Origin: Pseudomonas sp. DNDY-54
GTDB taxonomy: Bacteria; Pseudomonadota; Gammaproteobacteria; Pseudomonadales; Pseudomonadaceae
Assembly (NCBI RefSeq): GCF_019880365.1
Contig: NZ_CP082271.1
Coordinates: 434,001 to 498,000, forward strand
Length of the DNA stretch: 64,000 bases
Reading direction: 5' to 3'
The notes beneath the pieces are model-generated. The model saw only the letters and a program-made list of their open reading frames with translations. It had not been told where the DNA came from and ran no database searches. The position numbers and the translations under genes are program-made. Shown here piece by piece: positions 35,242-44,376 of the stretch (the first letter of the stretch is position 1; the number at the start of each line of letters is the position of its first letter).

Positions 35242-35819
35242 ACGAACGACTGCTTATGCTTGCCCAGCATTGGCGCGACCCTTTGCTGCTTGCGCTGCAA
35301 GTGGTACTGATACTGTTCATCGCGTACTTGTTGCAACGATTGGTGGTGCGCGGATTGGGCAGGCTTGGCAGCCGTTACCCGCTGCCACCCGAGCTGCTGT
35401 TGCCGCTGCGTGGCGGTATCCGCTGGTTCATCATCGGCGGCGCGCTGATTATGGTGCTTGAGCGTTTCGGCGTATCGGCAACGGTGCTCTGGACTGCTTT
35501 TTCCGGCTTCGTTGCCGTGGCGGCAGTCGCCTTCTTCGCGATCTGGAGTGTGCTGTCCAACCTACTGTGTGCCGTTCTGATCATGGCCGTCGGACCCTTC
35601 CGCCTGGGTGATCTCGTAGAGTTGGTCGAGAGCTTCGACAAGCCGATCGTCAAAGGACGCGTCCTCGACATCAATATGCTCTACACCACGCTGGAGGAGG
35701 TGTCCGAGAGCGGAACCGGCGCGATCGTTCAGGTGCCGAACAGTTTGTTCTTCCAGAAAGTCCTGCGCCGTTGGCGCGGGACTGACATCCAACCTTCCAA
35801 TCACAGCACACTCGAGTAA
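35238..35819 (+). CDS. Small MscS-family mechanosensitive channel protein
   Basis: 193 residues, shorter than E. coli MscS (286). Membrane helices near 16-36, 59-77 and 80-112, then the MscS pore and beta-domain motif NLLCAVLIMAVGPFRLGDLVELV and a beta segment with IVQVPNSLFFQKVLRRW. The large C-terminal cytoplasmic chamber of MscS is largely missing, so gating properties may differ. The ATG overlaps the yheS stop and a TerC gene follows five bases later, so it sits in an operon. Confidence 0.85.
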   Translation: MNERLLMLAQHWRDPLLLALQVVLILFIAYLLQRLVVRGLGRLGSRYPLPPELLLPLRGGIRWFIIGGALIMVLERFGVSATVLWTAFSGFVAVAAVAFFAIWSVLSNLLCAVLIMAVGPFRLGDLVELVESFDKPIVKGRVLDINMLYTTLEEVSESGTGAIVQVPNSLFFQKVLRRWRGTDIQPSNHSTLE

Positions 35820-35824
35820 CTCTC

Positions 35825-36586
35825 ATGGAATGGCTTAGCAGCCCGGAAATCTGGGTCGCATTTCTGACCCTGACCGCCTTGGAAATTGTCCTCGGCATCG
35901 ACAACATCATCTTCATCTCCATTCTGGTTGGGCGCCTGCCCAAAGAGCAGCAGCCCAAGGCGCGCTTCTTCGGGCTGGCCCTGGCGATGGGGACGCGGAT
36001 CCTGTTGCTGTTGTCGATCGCCTGGGTGATGCGCCTGACCAACGACCTGTTCACGGTGTTCGAGCATGGCGTGTCCGGACGCGATCTCATTCTGTTCTTC
36101 GGCGGCTTGTTCCTGTTGTTCAAGAGCACCATGGAAATCTGGCACAGCGTCGAAGGTGAAGAGCAGCAGGACGGCACGACTAGCGGTGCGGTCAAAGCCG
36201 GCTTTGTCGGGATCATCTTGCAGATCGCAGTCATCGACATCGTCTTCTCGCTCGACTCTGTCATTACCGCGGTCGGCTTGGTGGACAACGTACAGGTGAT
36301 GATCGCTGCGATCGTCATCGCGGTCGGCGTCATGATGCTGGCAGCGGGCACCATCAGTGATTTCATCGAGAAGCACCCGACGCTGAAGATCTTGGCGCTG
36401 TCCTTCCTGATCGTGGTGGGCACCTTGCTGGTCGCAGAGGCCTTTGGCGCCCACGTGCCGAAAGGCTATGTGTATTTCGCCATGGTCTTCTCGCTCGGCG
36501 TCGAAGCGATCAACATCCGTATGCGCAAGGCGATGAACCGCAAGCTGAAAGAGCCCGTCAAGCTTGGCAAGGACATCCCGGACTGA
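35825..36586 (+). CDS. TerC family integral membrane protein
   Basis: 253 residues with seven or so membrane helices. The TerC hallmarks are the acidic residues inside helices: LEIVLGIDNIIFISIL near the N-terminus and DIVFSLDSVITAVG in the middle. Members in E. coli (YgaP/YgdQ/Alx types) and Bacillus export manganese or load it on secreted metalloproteins; substrate here is inferred only. It is the third gene of the yheS operon; no ribosome site stronger than TAACTCTC precedes the ATG, fitting translational coupling. Confidence 0.9.
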   Translation: MEWLSSPEIWVAFLTLTALEIVLGIDNIIFISILVGRLPKEQQPKARFFGLALAMGTRILLLLSIAWVMRLTNDLFTVFEHGVSGRDLILFFGGLFLLFKSTMEIWHSVEGEEQQDGTTSGAVKAGFVGIILQIAVIDIVFSLDSVITAVGLVDNVQVMIAAIVIAVGVMMLAAGTISDFIEKHPTLKILALSFLIVVGTLLVAEAFGAHVPKGYVYFAMVFSLGVEAINIRMRKAMNRKLKEPVKLGKDIPD

Positions 36587-36639
36587 GACGGCTGTGCCGC
36601 TGCCGCCACGCGGCGGCAGTGTCGGCCTGAGGAACAACC

Positions 36640-37272
36640 ATGACGATCGAAACCTGGCTTGCGTTCTTCGTTGCCTGTTGGGTCATTAGCCTGTCGCCGG
36701 GGGCCGGTGCGATAGCGTCGATGTCGTGCGGGCTGCAGTATGGATTCTGGCGCGGTTACTGGAACGCGATTGGGCTGCAGATCGCGCTCGCGCTGCAGAT
36801 CGCCGTCGTCGCGGCCGGTGTCGGCGCGGTGCTGGCGACCTCATCGCTCGCGTTCAGCCTGATCAAATGGTTCGGCGTCGCTTACCTGTTGTGGCTGGCG
36901 TTGAAGCAATGGCGTGCCATGCCGGAGACGCTCGATGACAGCGCTGCACCGCGCCCGATTGGACGCCCGCTGGCATTGATATTCCGCGGTTTTCTGGTTA
37001 ACGCGAGCAACCCAAAGGCCATCGTTTTCATTCTTGCGGTGCTGCCGCAATTCCTCGATCCGAATCGGGACCTTGTGGTGCAGTACCTGCATATGGGCAT
37101 GACGATGGTGGTGGTCGATCTCGTCGTCATGGCGGGCTATACCGGTCTGGCGGCCAAAGTGTTGCGGTTGCTGCGCACGCCGCGTCAGCAGCGCCTGGTC
37201 AACCGCAGCTTTGCGGCCATGTTTGCGGGTGCCGCGGCTTTACTGGCGACGGTGCGGCGGGCCGCGGTATGA
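36640..37272 (+). CDS. LysE/RhtB family amino-acid exporter
   Basis: 210 residues and six membrane helices. The family motif SPGAGAIASMSCGLQYGF lies near residues 20-37 and FLVNASNPKAIVFILAVLPQF near 120. Such proteins export lysine, homoserine lactone, threonine or related amino acids; substrate not defined. GAGGAACAACC precedes the ATG. Stop overlaps the next gene (ATGA). Confidence 0.92.
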   Translation: MTIETWLAFFVACWVISLSPGAGAIASMSCGLQYGFWRGYWNAIGLQIALALQIAVVAAGVGAVLATSSLAFSLIKWFGVAYLLWLALKQWRAMPETLDDSAAPRPIGRPLALIFRGFLVNASNPKAIVFILAVLPQFLDPNRDLVVQYLHMGMTMVVVDLVVMAGYTGLAAKVLRLLRTPRQQRLVNRSFAAMFAGAAALLATVRRAAV

Positions 37273-37748
37273 CCGCATCTGGGCCGTTGCGGGTGTGGGT
37301 CGACGCGGATGCCTGCCCGAAGGCAGCTAAAGAGCAGCTGATCAAGTTCGCCCTCAAACGTAAATTCGAGGTGGTGCTGGTTGCTGGCCAGAGCCAGATA
37401 AAGCCGGCGTTCGCCTGTGTTCGGCTAATCGTAGTGCCGAGCGGCCCTGACGCGGCAGATGATTATCTAGTCGAACATGCCAAGCCTGGCGAGCTGGTGA
37501 TCTGCAGCGATGTGCCGCTGGCCGACCGATTGGTCAAGAAGGGCGTGGCTGCGCTCGATTCGCGTGGTCGCGAGTTCGATGAGCGCAACATGGGTGACCG
37601 GCTGGCGGTGCGCAATCTCTTTACCGACTTGCGGGAACAGGGGCAGGCCAGCGGCGGGCAGGCGGCTTACGGTGAGCGGGATCGCCAGGCATTCGCCAAC
37701 ACCCTTGATCGCCTGCTAACACAGCTGGCGCGAGCCAGAGCCCACTAG
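37269..37748 (+). CDS. yaiI: YaiI/YqxD family protein (UPF0178)
   Basis: 159 residues with the UPF0178 signature: VWVDADACPKAAKEQL at the start, VVPSGPDAADDYLV, ICSDVPLADRLVKKG and RGREFDERNMGDRLAVRNL. The fold resembles PIN/NYN nucleases and carries conserved acidic residues, but no activity is established. Last gene of the yheS-MscS-TerC-LysE-YaiI run; convergent with the thioesterase gene 36 bases away. Confidence 0.92.
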   Translation: MTASGPLRVWVDADACPKAAKEQLIKFALKRKFEVVLVAGQSQIKPAFACVRLIVVPSGPDAADDYLVEHAKPGELVICSDVPLADRLVKKGVAALDSRGREFDERNMGDRLAVRNLFTDLREQGQASGGQAAYGERDRQAFANTLDRLLTQLARARAH

Positions 37749-37784
37749 GCGAAGCCGATTTCCCTCGCGCTACGGTGCTGTACG

Positions 37785-38255
37785 TCAGCCGCAGAGGTAA
37801 GTACCCGTCCCGACCGCCACCAGCACCTGCTCTTCGTTGTGCAATTCAGAGCGAACCACCGCTACCTTGTTGCCAGAGCGCAATAAGGTTGCGCTGGCGC
37901 TAAAGCGCGTGCCTCGGCCGGGGCGCAGGTAGTCGATGCGCAGATCGATGGTGCCCAGACGCGAAAGACGCAAGGCGCGCTCCTCGCTGGTGAGGTGTTG
38001 GTGCTTTTCGAACACCCCGATCATTGCCATCGCGCCGCCCACAACATCGAGCAGCGAAGCGATCACGCCACCATGCAGGATGCCGTGGAAGAAGTTACCG
38101 ACCAGCTCGGGCTTCATGGGCAGGTGCATGACGACTCGCTCGCGAGATACCTCGTCCAGCTCGATGCCCAGATATTCGTTGAAGGGGATGCGCTCGAAGA
38201 GCTGACGCACGGCCTGTTGGTGCACTTTGACGGAATCGCTCTCGTTGGTTGGCAT
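37785..38255 (-). CDS. Hotdog-fold acyl-CoA thioesterase, YigI-like
   Basis: 156 residues of the hotdog thioesterase family (PaaI-like). The active-site helix region is GNFFHGILHGGVIASLLDVVGG near residues 52-73, and DLRIDYLRPGRGTRFSA follows. E. coli YigI of the same size hydrolyses medium- and long-chain acyl-CoA; that is the closest assigned function I can propose. Substrate unproven. Upstream of it, reading the same way, is elbB with its own terminator. Confidence 0.85.
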   Translation of the reverse strand: MPTNESDSVKVHQQAVRQLFERIPFNEYLGIELDEVSRERVVMHLPMKPELVGNFFHGILHGGVIASLLDVVGGAMAMIGVFEKHQHLTSEERALRLSRLGTIDLRIDYLRPGRGTRFSASATLLRSGNKVAVVRSELHNEEQVLVAVGTGTYLCG

Positions 38256-38363
38256 CAGTAGGGCTTCCTGGCAGACCAGTCAACGCTGCCGGAGCCAAGC
38301 AGAATTGACCAGTGGCGCGGCGGGAGTGCCGGTACGATTGGCCGTATAGCCCCACGCTAAACG

Positions 38364-38388
38364 AAAAATCCCGAGGCTTGCTCGGGAT
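38364..38388 (-). terminator. Intrinsic terminator after elbB
   Basis: Minus strand: stem ATCCCGAG / CTCGGGAT, five-base loop, then TTTT. It lies about 20 bases past the elbB stop and before the thioesterase gene. Confidence 0.85.
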
Positions 38389-38408
38389 GGGGGAAGCCGA
38401 GGCGGTGA

Positions 38409-39071
38409 TTACGCGTGGGTCAGCTCCAGCACTCGATCGACGAGTTTGTAGATGCCGGATGCCGCATCGCTGATTGACTGCGCGAGCATGTAGGCTGGGG
38501 TCGTCACCAGCTTGTGCTGGGTGTCTTCAACGATGTCTGTCACCTCACACGCCTGATGTTCGATTCCCATTTCTTTGGAAGCGGTTGCCGCCGGGTCGTC
38601 GTCATTGCCCAGCGTGCAGACTATGCCCGGGCCGAAGATCTGTGCCGCCATGGTGGGGGCGATACACATCATTCCGACCGGTTTTCCTGCCTTGACGAAG
38701 GCCTGCGCAACAGACAACACGTCCGGGAGGATCTTGCAGGCTGCCCCTTGTGTGGCGAAATCAGACAGATTCTTGGCCGCGCCAAAGCCGCCGGGCATGA
38801 TCAGCGCGTCGAACTCCTCTGCATTCGCTTCGCGCAGGTCCTTGATCTCGCCGCGTGCCAGGCGTGCAGATTCGACCAGCACGTTGCGGCGCTCCGGCAT
38901 TTCTTCGCCCGTCAGATGGTTGATCACGTGCATCTGGTCTATATCTGGCGCAAAACACTGAACCGTAGCGCCACGCTGATCCAGGCGCAGCAGCGTGATT
39001 ACACTTTCATAGATCTCCGAGCCGTCGTAGACGCCACAGCCGGAAAGGATTACGGCGACTTTTCTGTTCAT
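38409..39071 (-). CDS. elbB: Glyoxalase III-like protein ElbB (DJ-1/PfpI superfamily)
   Basis: 220 residues with a DJ-1/PfpI fold: VAVILSGCGVYDGSEIYESV at the N-terminus and the nucleophile-elbow cysteine in GKPVGMMCIAPTMAAQ. ElbB of E. coli was linked to isoprenoid synthesis and has weak glyoxalase activity; its physiological role is unsure. Start ATG 39069-39071, AGGAG nine bases upstream; the frame opens 32 codons earlier without a ribosome site. Single gene with its own terminator. Confidence 0.9.
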   Translation of the reverse strand: MNRKVAVILSGCGVYDGSEIYESVITLLRLDQRGATVQCFAPDIDQMHVINHLTGEEMPERRNVLVESARLARGEIKDLREANAEEFDALIMPGGFGAAKNLSDFATQGAACKILPDVLSVAQAFVKAGKPVGMMCIAPTMAAQIFGPGIVCTLGNDDDPAATASKEMGIEHQACEVTDIVEDTQHKLVTTPAYMLAQSISDAASGIYKLVDRVLELTHA

Positions 39072-39390
39072 TAGAAGATACTCCTGGTCTGATTCATTGG
39101 CCCTACAGGCGAGCCGGGCTAAAGAACCTTCGATGCTAATCCCTGGCAGTGTTCCAGGTAAGCCCAAGCCTTCTAGCTTGGATATCTCAGGGCCGCCGGT
39201 GTTCAGTCCGCGTGGCCTTGGCTGATAGGCTTTCTTGCTGAGCCCGTATGATCAAAGCACTGGAAGTGCCTGCCGAGGGTGGCGACAATGAGCCTCTTCG
39301 GATGCCGGTACCGATGGCATTGTCATCGGCTTGTCATGATGCTGGCCTATAAACGTCATATTCGCCCGCCTTGCGGGCCAGGAGTGCGCT
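39072..39390. other. Divergent elbB/hemB intergenic region
   Basis: About 320 bases without a credible gene. It holds an inverted repeat CCAAGC-6-GCTTGG (39164-39181), two direct copies of TTGTCAT with an 11-base period (39320-39326 and 39331-39337) and, 11 bases after the second copy, a -10-like TATAAA (39348-39353) before hemB. One helical turn between the repeats would suit an operator, but no known regulator motif is recognised. Confidence 0.4.
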
Positions 39391-40404
39391 GTGAGTTTCG
39401 TTCCCGCCAATCGATTGTTTCCCGCTACGCGCCTGCGTCGGAACCGCCGGGACGATTTCTCCCGCCGACTGGTGCGCGAGCATGCACTGAGCGTGGACGA
39501 TCTGATCCTGCCGGTATTCGTCCTCGACGGTGAGAATCGCCGCGAGCAGGTGCCGTCCATGCCAGGCGTGGAGCGGTTGTCCCTCGATCTGCTGCTCAAA
39601 GAGGCGGAGGAGCTGGTGGCGCTAGGGATTCCGGCGCTGGCGCTGTTCCCGGTGACGCCGTTGGAAAAAAAATCTCTCGACGCTGCCGAAGCCTGGAATC
39701 CGGACGGCATCGCGCAGCGGGCGACGCGCGCGTTGCGTGAACGCTTCCCTGAGCTGGGCATCATCACTGATGTGGCGCTCGATCCGTTTACCACGCATGG
39801 CCAGGACGGCATTCTCGATGATCAGGGTTATGTGCAGAACGACGTGACGGTCGATGCGCTGGTTCGCCAAGCGCTGTCTCATGCCGAGGCCGGTGCTCAG
39901 GTCGTGGCGCCTTCGGACATGATGGACGGGCGGATCCAGGCAATTCGCGAGGCGCTTGAAGTCGCCGACCACCATAACGTTCGCATCATGGCGTATTCCG
40001 CCAAGTACGCCAGCGCCTATTACGGCCCCTTCCGTGATGCGGTGGGGTCGGCTGCGAACCTGGGCAAAGGCAGCAAGAACACCTATCAGATGGATCCCGC
40101 CAACAGTAACGAGGCGCTCCATGAAGTGGGTGCTGATCTCGCCGAAGGCGCCGACATGGTGATGGTCAAGCCCGGTATGCCCTATCTCGATATTCTCTGG
40201 CGGGTAAAAGATGCCTTTCGCGTGCCAACCTTCGTCTACCAGGTTAGTGGTGAATACGCGATGCATATGGCGGCCATTCAGAACGGCTGGCTGAGCGAGG
40301 CGGTAATTCTTGAGTCGTTGACCGGCTTCAAGCGGGCCGGGGCAGACGGCATCCTCACCTATTTCGCCAAACAGGCGGCACAACAATTAAAACAGGGCCA
40401 GTGA
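39391..40404 (+). CDS. hemB: Delta-aminolaevulinic acid dehydratase HemB
   Basis: 337 residues, GTG start with GGAG upstream. Condenses two 5-aminolaevulinates to porphobilinogen. Schiff-base lysines are Lys205 (AYSAKYASAYYG) and Lys260 (VMVKPGMPYLD). The region DVALDPFTTHGQDG has Asp131 and Asp139 where zinc enzymes have cysteines, the pattern of the magnesium-dependent P. aeruginosa enzyme. It supplies substrate to the hemC-D products encoded 12 kb away. ppk starts 19 bases after the stop. Confidence 0.97.
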   Translation: MSFVPANRLFPATRLRRNRRDDFSRRLVREHALSVDDLILPVFVLDGENRREQVPSMPGVERLSLDLLLKEAEELVALGIPALALFPVTPLEKKSLDAAEAWNPDGIAQRATRALRERFPELGIITDVALDPFTTHGQDGILDDQGYVQNDVTVDALVRQALSHAEAGAQVVAPSDMMDGRIQAIREALEVADHHNVRIMAYSAKYASAYYGPFRDAVGSAANLGKGSKNTYQMDPANSNEALHEVGADLAEGADMVMVKPGMPYLDILWRVKDAFRVPTFVYQVSGEYAMHMAAIQNGWLSEAVILESLTGFKRAGADGILTYFAKQAAQQLKQGQ

Positions 40405-40423
40405 GCCCTGCCGAGGCAGATTG

Positions 40424-42628
40424 ATGACGACCCAGGTATTCAGCGAAAGCGAATTGCAGCGTGTGGCTAACGAGGCACAGCCCCTTGAGGCGCTGGCTAC
40501 CCCGGCGCCTGAGCTGGAGAAGGTTGAGGACGCCCCGACACCGCAGGCGCCGCCGCCGAACCTGGACGACAACAGCCTCTACATCCACCGTGAGCTGTCA
40601 CAGCTGCAATTCAATATCCGCGTGCTGGAACAGGCGCTGGATGAGTCCTACCCGCTGCTGGAGCGGCTCAAGTTTCTGCTGATCTTCTCCAGTAATCTCG
40701 ATGAGTTCTTCGAGATTCGCGTCGCCGGGCTGAAGAAGCAGGTCACCTTCGCGCGTGAGCAAGCCGGTGCAGACGGCCTCCAGCCGCACCAGGCCCTTGC
40801 GCGCATTTCCGAGCTAGTGCATGAGCAGGTCAGCCGACAGTATTCGATTCTGAACGAGGTTTTGCTACCCGAGCTGGCCAAGCATCAGGTGCGGTTCATC
40901 CGGCGCCGTCACTGGACGGCCAAGATCAAGGCGTGGGTGCGTCGCTATTTCCGCGACGAGATCGCGCCGATCATTACCCCGATTGGCCTGGATCCGACCC
41001 ATCCGTTCCCTTTGCTGGTGAATAAGAGCCTCAACTTCATCGTCGAACTGGAAGGCATCGATGCGTTCGGCCGTGACTCGGGGCTGGCGATCATCCCGGC
41101 GCCGCGGCTACTACCTCGCGTGATTCGCATACCCGAGGAGGTCGGCGGCGCCGGTGCCAATTACGTATTCCTGTCATCGATGATCCACGCGCACGCGGAC
41201 GATCTGTTTCACGGCATGAAGGTCAAGGGCTGCTACCAATTCCGCCTGACGCGAAACGCCGACTTGTCAGTGGATACAGAGGACGTTGAAGATCTCGCCC
41301 GAGCGCTGCGCGGCGAATTGATCTCCCGTCGTTACGGAGATGCGGTGCGGCTGGAGGTGGTGGATACCTGTCCGAAGCACCTCGCCGACTTCCTGCTCAA
41401 ACAGTTCAGCCTGAGCGAGAGCGAGCTTTACCGCGTCAACGGTCCGGTCAACCTGACCCGGCTGTTCAGCATCACCGGGCTTGATAGCCATCCAGAACTG
41501 CAGTACGCGCCATTTACGCCGGCGATCCCCAAGCTTCTGCAGAACAGCGAGAATATTTTTACCGTCGTCGGCAAGCAGGACATCCTGCTATTGCATCCCT
41601 ATGAATCGTTCACGCCGGTGGTTGATCTCTTGCGTGAAGCGGCCAAGGACCCCTGCGTGCTGGCCGTCAAACAAACGTTGTACCGTTCCGGTGCCAACTC
41701 AGAGATTGTTGATGCCCTCGTCGAGGCGGCGCGTAACGGCAAGGAAGTCACTGCCGTCATCGAGCTGCGCGCCCGCTTTGATGAGGAGTCCAATCTCCAA
41801 CTGGCAAGCCGGCTACAACAGGCCGGGGCCGTGGTTATCTATGGCGTCGTGGGCTACAAGACTCACGCCAAGATGATGTTGATCCTGCGCCGCGAAGACG
41901 GCGAACTCCGGCGTTACGCTCATTTGGGGACCGGCAACTACCACGCGGGCAATGCGCGCCTCTACACGGACTACAGCTTGCTGACGTCCGATGATGCACT
42001 GTGTGAGGATGTCTCCAAGCTCTTCAGTCAGCTGATCGGCATGGGCAAGACCATGCGCATGAAAAAGCTGCTGCACGCGCCGTTCACGTTGAAAAAAGCG
42101 CTGCTCGACATGATCGCCCAGGAAACCCAACACGCCAGCGAAGGCAAACCGGCGCATATCATTCTCAAGGTCAATTCCTTGACCGACGCGAAGATGATCC
42201 GTGCCCTTTATAAGGCCAGCCAGACGGGGGTGCGGGTCGATTTGATCGTGCGTGGCATGTGTTGCCTTCGCCCGGGGGTGATTGGCGTCTCGCACAACAT
42301 TCAGGTGCGCTCGATAATCGGACGTTTCCTCGAGCACAGTCGAGTTTTCTATTTCCTCAACGCCGGCGACGAAAAGCTTTATCTATCGAGTGCCGACTGG
42401 ATGGAGCGAAATCTGGACCGGCGCGTGGAAACGTGTTTCCCGGTCGAAGGGAAGAAGCTGATCACACGGGTAAAAAAGGAACTGGAAGGTTTTCTTACCG
42501 ACAATACCCAGAGCTGGGTACTGCAGTCGGATGGAAGCTATGTGCGCAACAGCCCAAGCGGCAACCAGAACCCGCGTAACGTTCAGAACACGCTGCTGGA
42601 GCGCCTGGGCAGCTCGACCGCGCGTTGA
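40424..42628 (+). CDS. ppk: Polyphosphate kinase Ppk1
   Basis: 734 residues. Makes inorganic polyphosphate from ATP. The phosphoacceptor histidine is His481 in GYKTHAKMMLIL and a second conserved histidine is His638 in EHSRVFYF; NLDEFFEIRVAGLKKQ and LGTGNYHAGNARLYTDY are also family motifs. The N-terminal 50 residues are a low-complexity Pro/Ala/Glu stretch. I start at ATG 40424 (GAGG seven bases upstream) rather than the TTG just before it. Convergent with ppx, 43 bases apart. Confidence 0.97.
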   Translation: MTTQVFSESELQRVANEAQPLEALATPAPELEKVEDAPTPQAPPPNLDDNSLYIHRELSQLQFNIRVLEQALDESYPLLERLKFLLIFSSNLDEFFEIRVAGLKKQVTFAREQAGADGLQPHQALARISELVHEQVSRQYSILNEVLLPELAKHQVRFIRRRHWTAKIKAWVRRYFRDEIAPIITPIGLDPTHPFPLLVNKSLNFIVELEGIDAFGRDSGLAIIPAPRLLPRVIRIPEEVGGAGANYVFLSSMIHAHADDLFHGMKVKGCYQFRLTRNADLSVDTEDVEDLARALRGELISRRYGDAVRLEVVDTCPKHLADFLLKQFSLSESELYRVNGPVNLTRLFSITGLDSHPELQYAPFTPAIPKLLQNSENIFTVVGKQDILLLHPYESFTPVVDLLREAAKDPCVLAVKQTLYRSGANSEIVDALVEAARNGKEVTAVIELRARFDEESNLQLASRLQQAGAVVIYGVVGYKTHAKMMLILRREDGELRRYAHLGTGNYHAGNARLYTDYSLLTSDDALCEDVSKLFSQLIGMGKTMRMKKLLHAPFTLKKALLDMIAQETQHASEGKPAHIILKVNSLTDAKMIRALYKASQTGVRVDLIVRGMCCLRPGVIGVSHNIQVRSIIGRFLEHSRVFYFLNAGDEKLYLSSADWMERNLDRRVETCFPVEGKKLITRVKKELEGFLTDNTQSWVLQSDGSYVRNSPSGNQNPRNVQNTLLERLGSSTAR

Positions 42629-42671
42629 GGCTGTCGCTGCGCGCTTGCCAGGCGGGCGGCGCAGAGGGCGA

Positions 42672-44174
42672 TCAACGCACGGTAAGGATAAAGTCGATCC
42701 GTTTCAGCCATTCTGCCTCCAGCGCAAAGTCGGCCTGTGTCAGCGGGTTGTTTTCCAGCCAGCCTTGCGGAAAGGCTACGTCAAGGCTGTTGTCGCCGGC
42801 CCCGAGGGTAAACGCTGGCGCTTGCTGCGGGCCGCGGATGTGATGGAAAAGAATGGCGAATCGCAGGAGCACACAGAGGCGGGTGAGCTTCACGCCATCT
42901 TCGCTCAGCTCTTCGAACTTCTGCCGGGGGATGTTGCGGCGATGCCCTCGCACAAGCAACGCAAGCATCTGCTGATCCTGGCGTGAAAATCCGGGCAGAT
43001 CGGAGTGTTCGATCAGGTAGGCGCCGTGCTTGTGATAGTGATAGTGCGCGATGTCCAAGCCCACTTCGTGAACACGCGCCGCCCAGCTCAGCAACTCTCG
43101 ATGCCAGTCCTCGACCAAACCCCAATCGGAAGCGACCTGATCGAACGCCTCTAATGCTTTGCTTTCCACACGTGTCGCCTGCTCGGTATCGACGTGATAC
43201 CGCTCCATCAGAAAGCTCAGCGTGCGGTCGCGAATGTCTTCGTGATGATGGCGGCCTATTAGGTCATAGAGCACGCCTTCGCGCAGGGCGCCTTCCGAGT
43301 GGGTCATGCTGGACAATTCGAGCGCGTCGAAAATCGCTTCAAGGATGGCCAGGCCCGCCGGGAAAATACTGCGACGGTCCGGCTTGATGCCATCCATGTC
43401 GAGCTTGTCCACGTCGCCGAGCTTGAACAGCTTGCGCTTAAGCCAGCCGAGCCCTTCGCTGGTGACTTGGCCGTTGCTCAATCCGGCACCCTTGATTGCC
43501 AGGCCGATAGCGCGAACAGTGCCAGAGGCGCCTACGGCATCCTGCCAGCCGAGCCGTCGAAGGCCGTGTTCGATACTCATAAGCTCCAAGCGTGCGGCGG
43601 TATAGGCTTGAGCGTAGCGAGCAGCGGTGATCTTGCCATCACGGAAGAACCGTTGGGTAAAGCTCACGCAACCCATCTGCAGGCTCTCGCGGAGCAGCGA
43701 GTCAAAACCTTGGCCCACAATAAACTCGGTACTGCCGCCACCAATATCGACCACCAGCCGCTTGCCAGGCGCCGCCGGAAAGGTGTGCGAGACGCCAAGG
43801 TAAATCAGTCGGGCTTCCTCACGACCGGAAATTACCTCCACCTGATGATCGATGATTGTCTCGGCCTGGCGAATGAACTGCGCACGATTACGCGCCTCAC
43901 GCAGCGCATTGGTGCCCACCACCCGCACCGCGCCCTGAGGCAGATGATTGACCAGCTGCGCAAAACGGCGCAGGCAATCGAGACCACGCTGCATGGCGGC
44001 ATCGTCAAGCATACGGTTTTCATCGATGCCGGCGGCCAGTTGCACCTTTTCGCCCAAGCGCTCGATGATGCGCATTTCGCCGTTGCTGGTACGTGCCAGG
44101 ACCATGTGGAAGCTGTTCGACCCGAGATCGAGGGCGGCGATCATCGGAGAGGGTTCGGTGGCTGGTGGTCGCAT
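42672..44174 (-). CDS. ppx: Exopolyphosphatase Ppx/GppA family
   Basis: 500 residues of the ASKHA superfamily. N-terminal phosphate-binding motifs IAALDLGSNSFHMVLAR and VVDIGGGSTEFIVG are intact, with catalytic Glu near ISGREEARLIYLGV; an HD-like C-terminal domain (about 310-500) is typical of Ppx. Degrades polyphosphate made by Ppk. Start taken at ATG 44172-44174 (MRPPATEPSPMIAALDLG); a second ATG ten codons on is possible. Confidence 0.95.
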   Translation of the reverse strand: MRPPATEPSPMIAALDLGSNSFHMVLARTSNGEMRIIERLGEKVQLAAGIDENRMLDDAAMQRGLDCLRRFAQLVNHLPQGAVRVVGTNALREARNRAQFIRQAETIIDHQVEVISGREEARLIYLGVSHTFPAAPGKRLVVDIGGGSTEFIVGQGFDSLLRESLQMGCVSFTQRFFRDGKITAARYAQAYTAARLELMSIEHGLRRLGWQDAVGASGTVRAIGLAIKGAGLSNGQVTSEGLGWLKRKLFKLGDVDKLDMDGIKPDRRSIFPAGLAILEAIFDALELSSMTHSEGALREGVLYDLIGRHHHEDIRDRTLSFLMERYHVDTEQATRVESKALEAFDQVASDWGLVEDWHRELLSWAARVHEVGLDIAHYHYHKHGAYLIEHSDLPGFSRQDQQMLALLVRGHRRNIPRQKFEELSEDGVKLTRLCVLLRFAILFHHIRGPQQAPAFTLGAGDNSLDVAFPQGWLENNPLTQADFALEAEWLKRIDFILTVR

Positions 44175-44336
44175 TGGGCAGTCTCTGTGCAAAACCCCGA
44201 CATCCTGACATGATCGCCCCCATCCGCCAACGCGTAGGATTGCTTCGCAGACAACCGCTCGCAGCGCCGGGCTCATAGCGTTTACCTATCGCTCCAAGCG
44301 ACAGGCTGCGACTTTCGGTCCGTCCCAAGCCGGGCT

Positions 44337-44342
44337 ATGATG
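44337..44342 (+). promoter_or_regulatory. Possible -10 box of the trxA promoter
   Basis: TATGAT (five of six to the sigma-70 -10), 35 bases before the trxA ATG. No good -35 lies 16-18 bases upstream, so this is tentative. Confidence 0.35.
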
Positions 44343-44376
44343 GCGTCACTTTCGGTTTTGACCCTGGAGATCATCC

